Shown here in pieces: positions 23,841 through 35,053 of a DNA stretch of 64,000 bases (position 1 is its first letter; every line of letters begins with the position of its first letter). The position numbers were made by a program, and so were the translations under genes. The DNA comes from Torymus aiolomorphi (lineage: Eukaryota > Arthropoda > Insecta > Hymenoptera > Torymidae), in assembly GCA_036365515.1 (NCBI GenBank), contig CM070874.1, forward strand, positions 178,709,297 through 178,773,296, in the 5' to 3' direction. A model generated the notes under the pieces. The model was not told the DNA's origin, did no database searches, and saw nothing but the letters and a program-made list of their open reading frames with translations.

Positions 23841-24479
23841 ACCTCTAACTAAGGTCAGAAAAATCAGTAGAACATTCTAGATATTATATAATTATAAAAA
23901 TATAATAATAAAATGTAAAATATAAATTGATGTTGAACTAAAAGAATCAAAATTACGTAATATAAAAACATATTAAATTAATATTATATTTAACAAACAA
24001 AACTTGTGTAATGTCTATGCTGTGAAAGGGATGCTTTTACTCACACGTTACACACAATTACTGATATTCACTGATTTGTCAAATTTATATTTTAGCAGGT
24101 TCAGTAAGGCATGAGTCAAATATGACTTGTGAAATCTGCCATATTCTTTAAATTGTTGTAAAAAAAAAAACTTTTGCCCATAACGCTTTTCATATCAGAA
24201 ATAATAATATAATAATCTAAAAATTTCTTTGATTCTTTTCTTACTTTTTCTAAACTTAATGTAATTTTTCTTATACATTATCCGTACTGAACCTGTTTAA
24301 ATACATAATTTCTCTAATATTCGAGCAGAGGTACATTTATTGAAGTAAATAGGTTACGCCTGGACTTTAATAATTTTTAAAATACAAAAATTGATTGAGA
24401 AATATAAAAATCAAATACAAAAATCTAATATAGAAGTAAAATAGATATAGAAATAAAATATAATACAGACCTTTTAAGA
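23841..24479. other. AT-rich DNA without genes
   Basis: No reading frame, arm or repeat could be supported. Confidence 0.5.
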
Positions 24480-24529
24480 TGACAAATTGCCATATACAAA
24501 GAAAGTACCTACCCGACTACCCCAACTAC

Positions 24530-25390
24530 AAACAACTACCTACCCGAATTGCATTTAATCCCACACGCAGCACTTTTATGATTTCCCCAGTTCCTGATTA
24601 CCTATCCCCTCACATTCTAAACCACTGACACTCGAAGATCACGGATGGAGCTACAGAAGCAGCAAAGTGGGGCTGGACGGTCCAAGCTGGCACTACTCCA
24701 TGGATGCCAGCCTGCTCAGGATCATCTATTAACAACTAGCGGCCATCCGCTAGGACAGTAGCTACACCATCTTGAAGGGAAGAACTGGTAGAAACCTCTG
24801 CTCATGTTTCACTTTGAAGGACAGTCTCAGCCTAGGGATTTACAAAGCACAAGCAGCAGATCAGCCACTATTCTGGGAGCCAATCGAGGAGAGTTAAGTA
24901 CCTAAAAACCACATATGACTAATAAATAGATGACACAAAAACATTACCATACGGAAGGAGAGTCTGCAGCAGTGATTGCTGTTCACTGGGTACTCGCTGC
25001 ACCATAAAGTACACTGACACTTGAAGATCACTGATGGAGCTGTAGATGCAGTAAAGTGGATCTGGATGGCGCAGGCTGGCGCTACTCCATGGATGCCAGT
25101 CTGCTCAGGATCATCTAATAAGTAACTAGCAGTCATCCGCTAGATCAGTAACTACACTGGAAGGGAAGACTTTCGGAGACCTTTGCTCATGTTTCACTGT
25201 CAGGGACAGAATCAGCCTGGGGGTCGACCAAGGCACAAACATAAGATCACCTATTACTCTGGCAGCCAAACGAGGAGAGTTGAGCATCTAAAAACAACAT
25301 ATAACTAATAAATAGATGACACAAAAAACATTACCATACGAAAGAAGAGTCTGCCGCAGTGGTCTTTGTTCACTCTCCTTGCTGCACCAG
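24530..25390. repeat. Tandem repeat, period about 388 bp
   Basis: CACTGACACTCGAAGATCAC at 24623 recurs as a close copy at 25012, and ACATTACCATACG recurs at 24941 and 25328. About two full units and a partial third are present at roughly 85 percent identity by eye. The base composition is more balanced than the surroundings. On the minus strand the array lies just downstream of a possible LTR primer-binding site, so it may be the leader of an LTR element. Confidence 0.75.
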
Positions 25391-25530
25391 CTACCTGCAA
25401 CAAAAAGAAGTATCCTCAGCCCGAACTACCAAAGAGGTAAGGAACATAAAAGTGCTTACCAAAACTGCTCTCATCGTCGACCCCGCTGCTTTTCTGACGA
25501 GTCACCACCAGCAGACGGTCTCGGCGAGAG

Positions 25531-25950
25531 GCCGGGCGCCAAAATTGTATCACATACACTGATATGCGCACAGCAGCGAAAGAGGGCCGTGTGGCGTGCG
25601 CCCGTGCTACGACAATAGTACTTTGCGCGGCCGCTCATGCACGCGGCGCTAATAGTTAAGGCGCGGAGGTCGAAAGAATATAGCCAGATAATGGCTAGAT
25701 TCTCGAGTGCCTTAGTATGCTAATTGCTGAGCCTACTCCTTCGTTTCCTCGATTCTCTCCCTTTCGTCGTATTAGAGCGAGTGTGTACTTATGTGTCTGA
25801 TGTGTGCGCGCCGCCCGCCGCGAGTAATTTTTCGAAATTAAGATTGTAGTGCGCGTGGTATAAATTTGTCAAGATACGAGAGTCAACTTTTGTATTTTTT
25901 TTTTAATTAGGAACCCGCAAACATCGCTTTTATTTCCCCTGTAGTTAACA
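25531..25950 (-). mobile_element. Possible LTR with adjacent primer-binding site
   Basis: On the minus strand, TGGCGCCCGGC follows ATACAATTT at 25541, a typical junction between a 5' LTR and a tRNA primer-binding site. About 400 bp upstream is TGTTAACTACAGGGGAA at 25950, a plausible LTR start. No second LTR and no pol gene are attached. The boundary call is inference. Confidence 0.3.
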
Positions 25951-26379
25951 TTTCATGCAGTGTCGCGTGAGGAGCTAGACATCCATCTTTCGTTAAAACT
26001 AAAGACTGTTGGAGTTTTCATTTCGTTCAGCCTAGCCCATTTCCGTATTTACTGCAGCCCGGCTGCAGATTACAATTTATGTACTTTTTACTTACGAAGT
26101 TATAAAAAAAAAATGATAAATTATTTCGACATACATACCTATCTATTTTGTTCTATTTATCGTGAAACTAATAAAATGTTACATTTTTCGAAAGAATTCG
26201 AAATGTAAAGGATCTCTGGAGATGTGCAGTCGTGCCTATAATGTAAAAACGAAGTCGGACCCCCTAGTTTTTTAAATTGTTTCAGCCAGTATTACTTAAT
26301 AAACTAAATTTTTATTAAAAGGTCTTTAAATTACCTACAATTTCTTTTTTTTAATTTATATTATCTCTAGCCTGTCATT

Positions 26380-27130
26380 TGTTATTAATGAAAATATCGT
26401 TTATAAATATTTCTTTAATTAATATATCAAAAATTTTTCCATTTTTCCACACAAAATTTTCACTACTTATTACACTTACCGAGTGCAAAATTATGTTAAA
26501 ATTTGAAGAGGTTATGTTGATTTGTTTCCGAGAAAAAAATTAATTTTGAAAAAATGTGAGTTTTCTTTCCTTTACGATAAAAGGAGTAAAAGACAATGAA
26601 TCGTTTTGAAATTTGGCAGAGAATTAGCTTTTTTATGTCTAAGGAGTGAGTTCTTTGCCCAAAAAAATCTGACCGTTGTGATCAAAGATATTTGAGGTTA
26701 AAATTGTTTTATAAATTTCTTATATTTGCATTTTTTTAAAGAATATTCGATTGATTGATTCAAAATTTTTACCTCTTATTACACTTATCGAGTATAAAAT
26801 TATGTTAAAATTTTAAGAGGCTATGTTGATTTGTTTCCGAGAAAAAAATTATTTTTGAAAACAAGTGCGTTTTCATTCTTTAACGATATCAGAAGTAAAA
26901 GTCAATGAATCGTTTTGAAATTTGGCAGAGAATTAGCTTTTCTATATCTAAGAATTCAGTTCTTTGCCGAAAAAAATCTGACCGCTGTGACCAAAGATAT
27001 TTGAGGTTAAAAATTTTTATAAATTTCTTATATTTGCATTTTTAAAAAGAATATTCGATCGATTCACTCAAAATTTCTACCACTTATTACATTTATCGAG
27101 TACAACATTGTATTAAAATCTCAAGAGTTT
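26380..27130. repeat. Tandem repeat, period about 310 bp
   Basis: TTATTACACTTACCGAGT and variants begin near 26466, 26777 and 27087. Each copy includes GAATCGTTTTGAAATTTGGC and GATATTTGAGGTTAAAA. Two full copies and a partial third are seen. Related sequence in the opposite orientation lies at 54691-55130. Confidence 0.85.
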
Positions 27131-27808
27131 ATGTTGCAAATATAAAGTTTTAGAGCAAAATATGCAATAGTTCTATTCAATTTGTATATCATATGTAAAT
27201 AAAATAATTATTGTGTACTAGGGATATCCCCGAGAAAGTAATTTCAGATTGAGTCCCGCGGCAACATGTACTAGGGCAACGATAATAATTGACTTCCAAA
27301 ATATGAATTTCGTGAAAATTTCATAAAAATATTTCATAAAAATATCGATTATTAAATATGAAAAAAACTACCTGTCTGTTAAATTTCAAAACGATCATTG
27401 TCTTTTGTTAAGAAGTATAGCTTAGTTATTATATTTGTATGATTATTACAATGATGAATTAACTTTAAACCACTAAGTCGAGCAGGATGGTAGTTAAATA
27501 CCTGTTTCAAAACAAATATTTATTATATTATTGCTAATACATACTTTTCTTTCTCAAACTAATGTATTGCTTTAAAACTTTTTATAACAATAACTAATTG
27601 TGTGTATAGGATACATAAATGAAAAAACAAAAAAGATATTTTTTATATTCAGTAAAATTGTTTAACAAACAACAAAGAACCACAAAGAAAACAGTTTTAT
27701 TTATTAATAAAGTTTTGTTGTGAAAAATTTACTTTTGTTTTTTAAATTTAAAAAATGGAATCGATAAATTTTGATGCAGAGTTAACTTTGTTTAATACTA
27801 ATATAGTT
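27131..27808. other. AT-rich DNA
   Basis: No supported gene. A frame starting at 27755 crosses the end of the probable LTR at 27809 and is not believed. Confidence 0.45.
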
Positions 27809-28544
27809 TGTAACGGGATGGCTAGTGGGGGAAAATCCCAAAAAGCCGCAGGCCAGCGATGCCCTAGAAAACGGTGCCACGGGTGTCAGACTAAAATGAC
27901 TTGTCTGGGGATCTGCTCCTGGAATCCGGAAAACAACGCGAAGATCGGATGCGAACTTCGCTTTCCAACTAATTGGATCGCTGAGCGAAAAGCGCTCGAA
28001 GAGTAAAACGCGCGGCCGCTACGCTCAGATATGAAAACGACCGGCGGAGTCGTCGGAGGCGGCGGTATCCGGGAAAAGGACAGGTTTTAATGAACAACGC
28101 GACGAGTAACTAGATATCACAGTATATTAAAACCACTAATAATTACATGCACAACGCACGTGCTTATTAAAACAATAAGTTAGTTCGCGCCCGACAGTTA
28201 ATACTCAAACGCGCGAACGATACGGCGCGCGGCAAGGCTGCTAATCTCGCGCGCAGTGTTAAAGTACGGCGGGCTGACACACACCCGCACGTACACGGTA
28301 CAGAAAGCTTGCACGGGGCAATTTCCGTGCAAACCTTTACATGTAACGCGAGAGATGAGAGTATAAGACTTACTTTTGGAAGGCGCAGCCGGTGCAGTCG
28401 ACTCTCTCTCGCTCTCACTCGCTCGCACAGTAGTTGCGCGCTATGTCCCTCTCTCTCTCTCTCTCTTACTCGCTGTATCGGTCGGCAGGTGGGCTAGCTG
28501 CTGGCTTCTCGCTCGCTGTCTCGTGTGGCTCACGCGGCCCGGGA

Positions 28545-28585
<41 letters not shown>

Positions 28586-28896
28586 TTCACATTCATACAC
28601 TCTGCTCGGCGCCTCCACTACACTCGCGGTAACTATAAAAAGAGAGGACGGCGTGGACGAGGTAACTTTCGAGAGACACGCTGGAGAGAAGTTCACGGCA
28701 GGATGGCAGACACAAAGATGGCTGCCGTGACTCGCATAAAGCCGTAGCAGCTTCGCGGGTACGCGACGGGCATATTACGCGTCGCGAGACTGTTCTAGTC
28801 CGGTTAGGATGCTCGCACGCTCGCGTCCCCCGTGAGCATGCCTGCTCGGCGCGGGTTATTCGAATCTTGAATTACCTAACTCGCGCACGCGTTACA
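27809..28896 (-). mobile_element. Probable LTR with polypurine tract and TC microsatellite
   Basis: On the minus strand the segment begins TGTAACGCG at 28896, directly after the purine run GGCGCGGGGG, and ends CCCGTTACA at 27809. TGTAACG and CGTTACA form the short inverted ends expected of an LTR. It is GC-rich and contains CT/GA runs at about 28548-28580. On the plus strand AAGATGGCTGCC at 28717 resembles a YY1/Pho site. No coding region is attached. Serine/leucine frames inside are microsatellite artefacts. Confidence 0.35.
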
Positions 28897-29069
28897 CCCC
28901 CGCGCCAGACGCTGCTTAGGGGACCTGTGAGCAGCTCTGCCATCCATGGCCGTCGTCGTACCTATACGTAGGGTGGTAACGTTTTATTAGAAGGAGGTTC
29001 GAAAAGGGAATTAGGAAGAATTGGAGTCACTGGATTTTTTTTTAAATTTTTTATTAAAAGAAACATAAA

Positions 29070-29201
29070 ATAGTATATTACGATACGTGGGCCGGAAATT
29101 GGATGTCCGGGCCGTGCGTGGTATGACGCCCGAGGCGAAGCCGAGGGCGTCATGACGCACGGCCAGGGCATCCAATTTCCGGTCCAAGTATTGTATACTA
29201 T
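29070..29201. repeat. Long hairpin of the ATAGTATA family, copy 1
   Basis: A nearly perfect palindrome of about 132 bp. The arms run from ATAGTATATTACGATACGTG inward through GGCCGGAAATTGGATG to a centre of CGCCCGAGGCGAAGCCGAGG and back to GTATACTAT. It abuts the left terminal repeat of the Crypton-like element. A near copy in the same orientation, with the same downstream sequence, is at 38625-38760. Confidence 0.85.
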
Positions 29202-29438
29202 TTTTCTTACTCCCCGGCCGAAAGTACGTTCTGTAATTGTTAAATAATTGATAAAATTGCGTTGTCGTCTACTAGCTGTGTTTGAGTGTTAGTTTTTCTT
29301 TCGGCCCGCTCGATAGTACTGCCTCTGTCGGCCGCTTTGGGTAGCTCGGTCGATATTACCGACTGTTCTTTCTTTCGGCCCGGCGTGGAGAGCTGGTTTT
29401 TTGGCCGTCTGCTACTTTCGCTGTTACACAGATGGTTT

Positions 29439-29503
29439 GATGCCCGCCCGACATTTACAAGACCGAGGCGAAGCCGAGGTTTTGCTGGTCGGGGCGGGCA
29501 TCA
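29439..29503. repeat. Hairpin inside the left end of Crypton-like element 1
   Basis: The arms TGATGCCCGCCCGAC and GTCGGGGCGGGCATCA enclose a centre containing ACCGAGGCGAAGCCGAGG. The same right arm recurs near 38943 downstream of hairpin copy 2. Confidence 0.75.
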
Positions 29504-29727
29504 TAAATACATTCATCAAAAAAAGAAAGAAATAAGGTCATGAAATAAGTACAATAAAGTTTGATTTTAATAATTTAAACTTTTTCAATATATTAACATC
29601 AAGTATTAATACAATAATTAATACAAGATTTACATTTAAATTAATCAGCTTTGGTCTTAATAATTTTAACTTTCAATATATTAATCTCAATATAAAATAA
29701 ATTTTTGTTGATTTTTGATTTTTTTCT

Positions 29728-31669
29728 TTACAAATGATTTTCTTTATCAGATTTGTAATTGTTAATATTTACAATGAAATTGCCGTTGATAGTACAATTT
29801 TTAATTTTAATATATTTGTTTAAAGTTGCATTTATTTGATCATTCAATGAGTTATTCTGATCTTGATTTTGATTTTTATCTGCATTCAGTGATTTATTTT
29901 GATTTTGGTTTTGATTTTTATCTTGAATTTGAGGATTTAAATTTTTAAGAATTCTTTTTGATTCATTGGTGTTGGTTTGCGGTTCAAGAGTTGTTGTATT
30001 GCTTGTTGTCGTAGTAGGTTTTTGATCTGAAATAAAGTTTGTTACGAATGAAAAGTAGTACAGGTGGCATCGACTCTATACATTAGTATTTTTTATGCTT
30101 ACCCGAAGTTGAATTGAAGTTGTTCGTAGTGATTTCTTCTTCGAAATCTGACCAATTTAAATTGTAATCAGATTCATCTTTGTCGGGTGTAGTATTTGTC
30201 AATGGTTTCGAATGAGACATTTTATCTTGAATTTGAGGATTTAAATTTTCAAGAATTCTTTTTTTACATGGAGGTGGTTGAGTAGTTACTTTATCTTTGA
30301 ATCCTACTTTCACTGGTGTTTTTGAAAGAAATTTTTTGTTGTTGTGGTTTGTCGAGGGTTGATTTTCATTGTTTTCCGGTGTAAGTATTTTCTTATTGCT
30401 GGCTGTGGTAAAGTTGAGTTGTTGGTCTGAAATAAAGTTTGTTAGGAATCAAAGGTAGTATGCAAACTTATCAAGTATATTAATATTTTTTATGCTTACT
30501 TGGAATTGGATGGTACTGGTTCGTAGTGAATTCCTGGTTGGAATGCGACCAATTTGAATGGTAGTCGGAGTCAGCTTCATTGGGTGTAGTACTTGTCGAT
30601 GATTTTGGATGAGTGTTTGTCGTAGCTGTACGGATAATACCATTGAAAATCATTTGTCTATTATGTAGTGAATTTTCTATATAGCCTTGTGCTATAGCAT
30701 CCGAACGCCACCTTCCTAGTTGTTTAATCATTTGCATGTTTGCACCGGATTCAGAAAGAAGCGTTGCTGCTGTTCTTCTAAAGCAGTGACCTGTGTACTT
30801 TTTTGGATTTTGTAATTTTAAATGAGAAGCAATAGTCTGTGGTACTTCACGTATCTTATTTTTTCCAATGACTTGACGAGTACATTTGCCTTTGTTGTAG
30901 TGGATGAAAAATATGTCTGTAAATTGATCGGTTGGTCTTAAGGAAATGTAATGTTTAACCTGGTTATAGAAAAGGTTTCCAATAAGAAACTCGCCAGCGT
31001 AGTCGTTTTTGTTATGTTGGATCGATACCAGAAAGGCATCACCCAAGTCTTTTAGGTCTTCAAGTTTCATATTAGTTAATTCGTCACAGCGGAGTGCACC
31101 ACAAATTCCAAATGTAAGTATTACCTGCGAATGTTAAAAGTATAGTGTAAATTAATCAAGTATAAGAGTATTAATTGCGAAGTAAATATATAAATAATGA
31201 ATTACCTTTGTGGCTAAATACACTTGATCATCGGCTGTTGTCATAAAATTCATAATTTCAGTCCAGGTTAAAGTTTTTGATTTTTTAGGTTTGTAACCTT
31301 TGCCACAATTTTTTATCATACTTTTTAAGCGAAGAACTTAGTAATATCAATATTGTCTTTTGTATTTAAAGTATTTCGAAGCATACTCCATATGCTCCAT
31401 AGAGTTGGCGGTTTCAATTTTAGTTTTAAGATGTTAAAGTAAACAATTAAATTGTTTTCTTCGGAGTTTGTTGAAAGTGAATTTTTATTTTCTTCTTTCC
31501 ATTTTTTGTAAGCGTTATAGACTAGGAGGTAGCGTTCGGAAGACTTCTTTGGTAATGTTTCTGACTCTATAATTATTTTTGCCTCTTGGTCAAAATTTTT
31601 TAAGATTTCTTCTTCGTCTTCAGAAGCATCGGATGTGGATTCATCTGTGTTTGTTTCATTGAAAGACAT
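29728..31669 (-). CDS. Crypton-like tyrosine recombinase, four exons, one frameshift
   Basis: The model on the minus strand is exon 1 31669-31206, exon 2 31124-30500, exon 3 30426-30102 and exon 4 30026-29728. The three introns are 81, 73 and 75 nt, all GT-AG, and phases agree. Exon 1 is an acidic start plus a helical core-binding region. The recombinase domain shows the first catalytic Arg in GALRCDEL, then HCFRRTAATLL with His and Arg, LGRWRSD with Trp in the second His position, and AQGYIENS with the nucleophilic Tyr. Exons 3 and 4 are low-complexity and repeat the segment RIL.NLNPQIQDK, and exons 2 and 3 end alike, so an exon was probably duplicated. The C-terminus has NCTINGNFIVNI. The only break seen is one frameshift near 31335. 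The family is inferred as insect Crypton-like. Confidence 0.75.
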
Positions 31670-32211
31670 TTTTTTATCTCAATGGAAATTGAGAAATTGC
31701 ACGTAATTTTATTGCTTTTAATCTTCACTTGTTTGGTTAAGCACGTTTTAGGTTAGAAAGCGGACACTATCACTGCATGTGAACGCAGTATTTATTGCTA
31801 CATTTCTCGAGAGAATTTGTAGAAAATAGTAATTTAATTTTACATTTCTCGAGAGAATTTCAGTCAGAGCGCGTGTCGAGCTATTCATTTTTCTGTAAGA
31901 TATCGTGCAGTCAGAGTGTTGGGACTTGTGTAGTATGTCACTTAATTGTTTCTACACGACTCGAAAGTACGTGTAGAAAACAAGGAAAAATGTAATAACC
32001 ACGATCAAACAATATCACTTTTTATTTCAACTAACTTTTTTTTCTCGTCACTCATGCACTTTCCTCTGTTTATTTCATACGTGTCTAACCTTCACACCGC
32101 ACAAACATCTTTCCTCGGACATGCGCGCGGGCGCTCAAGCGCTGCGGGTCAGGAAATTTCGGCAGCCAATCAGAGCGCGCGGTTGGTCTAAAATAGGATG
32201 CGAAAGTTTCT

Positions 32212-32239
32212 CTTTCGGCCCGGAGATGCGGGCCGAAAG
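32212..32239. repeat. Short hairpin at the right end of Crypton-like element 1
   Basis: CTTTCGGCCCG and CGGGCCGAAAG enclose GAGATG. CTTTCGGCCCG recurs at about 29299 and 29372 near the left end. Confidence 0.7.
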
Positions 32240-32293
32240 TACGTACTTTCGGGTGGGCGAGTAAGAAAAAAACTCGTCGGGGCTTCACCCTCT

Positions 32294-33525
32294 TCAGCTG
32301 GACCGGGAGTAAGTCCGGCTCCCCTTGTGGCGAGCTTGGTTGGGGCAGTGCTTCGACTTCTTTACCCCGAGCTCACCACACATAAAACACCGGGGGAGCG
32401 CCTGCACGTCTAACGCCTCCCGGGAAGCCTTCTCCTCTTCGAGCGCCTTTCGGAGGCGCTCATCTTCTTCCTGGAGACGGCGCTGGGCCTCTTCTTTGGC
32501 CCGGCGCGCCGTCCCCTCCGCCTCTTCTCCGGCTCGCCTGGCCTCTTCCATGCGCTCCTGCGCACGAGCCAGACGAGCCTCCTCCTCCTTAAGCAAGGCG
32601 GCGTGGCGCAGCCTGGCGGCCCTGGCCTCTGCAGCGTTCGCGAGCTCTTCTCGCCAACCTTGGGCCATTCTGACCCATTTGCCGGTTTGCCGCTGGCCGG
32701 CCTTACCGTGGCACTGGAGAAAATCCTCCGAGGAGCGGACAGGGCAGCGTCCTCCGCAGCGCGCGAGGACTTACTGAGGCGCCGCGCCTCCTCAAGGGCC
32801 TGCTCCACCGGTAACCAGGCCACACCGACTTCATCGGACGGTGCTCCTTTAGGGGCCTGGGTCGGAGCACCTCCTCTTTCTTCTTTTGCGGCCCGAGCCG
32901 CGCCGGCGTCTACTTCCGGCGCACAATGATGGGCTCGGGCCGTCTCCTCTTCGGGAACTCGGCCTGCACCAGTTGGCTTGGATCGTGCCACTCCTTGATG
33001 CGGGGTCCCGCTCTCCTCCCGCTGCTCCTTCGGGGGATGAGGTCGCCGGAGCGGAGACGGACCGACGCTTGTGTCGCCCGGCCCCGAGGGTCCCCTTCTT
33101 GGCTCTGGCGTCTCTATCTCCTCAATCATGAGGGTGGATGGTTCTTCCACTGGTGGAGCTTTCAGCGTCACCGCATCAATCCCCTCCACTACCTGCTCCA
33201 GGAAGTCGATGACGACGGGGTCAGGTTGACACTGGATTAATCCAGTAATAACTAATAGCTCGGTCTTACGAGGTGGACCGCGCCTCTTAGGCGTCGCCGG
33301 AGGCTGTACATTCCCCTGGCTACCTCTATCATCCGCTGGTGCGCCACGTTCGACTGAAGAGTCCCTCGGTGGTAGCGATTGGGCTACTTCAGGTCTACTT
33401 TTGTCCAAGTAGTCCTTAGGCTCCTCTACGGAGACGTATCGCTTCAGTTGCTGCGCACGAACGGGGCTTATCGTTCGACCATCCTCACCTTGGATCTCAT
33501 AGGTGTTTTCGCCTAGAATATTCAC
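32294..33525 (-). pseudogene. Gypsy C-terminal extension after integrase, with a late zinc-knuckle-like motif
   Basis: The frame at 33525-32410 continues after the integrase with TYEIQGEDGRTISPVRAQQL, a known type of post-integrase motif, then a long Pro/Glu/Arg-rich region. After a frameshift near 32600, the frame 32668-32294 is a highly charged Glu/Arg helix and ends with CFMCGELGVKKSKHCPN, which resembles a zinc knuckle. A knuckle is normally in gag, so this placement is unusual. Confidence 0.55.
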
Positions 33526-33606
33526 AATCGTGTATGGCCCCGCGTACTTCGGGGCTAATATGATAGAAATCCCCTCAGCTGCAGAGGATAATACCTTATT
33601 CTCTCT

Positions 33607-34797
33607 TCATACACGATCGCCTAGACAGAATTCTGGAGGTCGACGATGAGCGTCATAATAGTTGGCTTGTCTCGTCTGCTCCGCTTGCGCGTCGGCCGCC
33701 GCCCGAACGTGCAATTCGCGGAGCTTGTCCATGCGTGCCACCCAATTATTTATCGCCTCTTGCTGCCCTTGCTCTTCGGCTAACCTGTCTTCCTGCCGCC
33801 TTAGTGTCTTCGATCGGTCAGGCTGTCGGCTGTAAATGAGCATGGCAGGACTTATCTTGATAGAACTGTGTTCGGCCGTATTATACGCAAACGCCAGCTC
33901 GTTCCGATGCTCATCCCAGGACCGGTGATTCTCCTCAGCGTAAGACATGATCATGGTCTTCACCGTTCGGTTCACATGCTCGATAGGATTGGCTTGAGGG
34001 TGATATGGTGGTGTAAACATGTGATGCACGTTTCTCTCCTTTAAGAATGCCTCCAAGGGTGCATTCTTAAATTCAGTTCCATTATCGGAGAGAAACACCT
34101 CGGGGACTCCGAACCGCAGACATACTCGTTCGTTGAGCCCTTTTATCACCGATTTGCAATATGCCCTTTTTATCGGAATTACTTCGATCCAGCAAGTGAA
34201 CAGGTCCTGGAAGATGAGAATGTATTCGTGGACATGCTTGGTTTTAGGGAGGGGTCTCATAATATTGCTGGCCACGATTTGCCATGGGCGTTCTGTAACG
34301 CGACGTCCCATGAATCCTGCTGGAGCGCGCTGTTCGACTATGCACTGCTGGCATATTTGGCACTGGTTCACGTATCTGACCACATCTCGAGACAAGTGTG
34401 GCCAATAATACTTCCGCCTCACTCTCTCTAGAGTTTTCTGGCGGCCCAAGTGCCCAGCAGTTGGAAAGTCATGGCATTCTGTCAGTACTTCGTATCGCTT
34501 TTCGTGAGGGACTGCTAACTTCCATGCATCGTCGTCGCTGAGAGATTCGTCAATGACTTCATTAGGACCGAACTTGTACAGTATCCCCCCCGCCAGCTTG
34601 AACGTGGAGAAGTCTCGCGGCTGGTGTTGAACCTCTTTCACGATCTTGAGGTACCAGTGGTCGTTTGTATCGCAATCGAGCTCTAACGCGGCGACCGCTG
34701 ACTCTTCCTCCTCGAACATCCGTGAAAGGGCATCTGGGACATTCTTCAACGAGCCCTTTCGATGTTCGACCGTGAACCTATGGTTCTGCAGCACCAA
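33607..34797 (-). pseudogene. Gypsy RNase H end and integrase
   Basis: The frame begins with the end of RNase H (FTVEHRKGSLKNVPDALSR). The H2C2 zinc domain follows (HDFPTAGHL to CQICQQ). In the catalytic core, the position of the first catalytic Asp reads ASNIMRPLP, so Asp appears replaced by Asn. The second Asp is kept in LSDNGTEF and the Glu in ANPIEHVNRTVKT. The C-terminus reaches LGDRV. The loss of the first acidic residue would make the enzyme inactive. Confidence 0.85.
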
Positions 34798-35053
34798 AGC
34801 CCACCTATCTAACCTGCTCGTCAGGTTTTGGATCTGACCAGGACGCTCCCAGACCTGTATCGCTCGCGTCAGTTTGCACCGCGAACTGCACGTTAGAAAC
34901 CGGTCTGTGTAGAATCGGTGCAGAAGCTACTAGCGCTTTTAGCTTTTGGAAGGTCCCTTCTTGTGCTGTTGACCACTCATATTGCCGATCGTTTTTCGTT
35001 AATTGGGTCAGTGGTTGAGCAATTGTGGCGAAGTTCGATAAAAACTTTCTATA

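Larger units (their letters stand above)
29202..32272 (-). mobile_element. Crypton-like tyrosine recombinase element 1
   Basis: The left end reads TTCTTACTCCCCGGCCGAAA (about 29204). The right end at about 32242-32268 is the inverted match: CTTACTCGCCCACCCGAAAG read inward. The interior carries one multi-exon gene on the minus strand encoding a tyrosine recombinase. Further hairpins lie just inside both ends (29439-29503 and 32212-32239). The long ATAGTATA hairpin lies immediately outside the left end. The right end abuts the gypsy fragment. Confidence 0.65.

Noticed and set aside
23090..27130. CRISPR-like interpretation of regularly spaced repeats
   Set aside because: Units are 150-390 bp, diverged, with no short repeat and unique spacer structure; the window is eukaryotic.
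27755..28006. 83-codon Cys-containing frame
   Set aside because: It crosses the likely LTR boundary at 27809, so it would join two unrelated sequences.
28376..28747. Ser/Leu-rich frames over the TC region
   Set aside because: Microsatellite artefact; all frames in CT repeats stay open.
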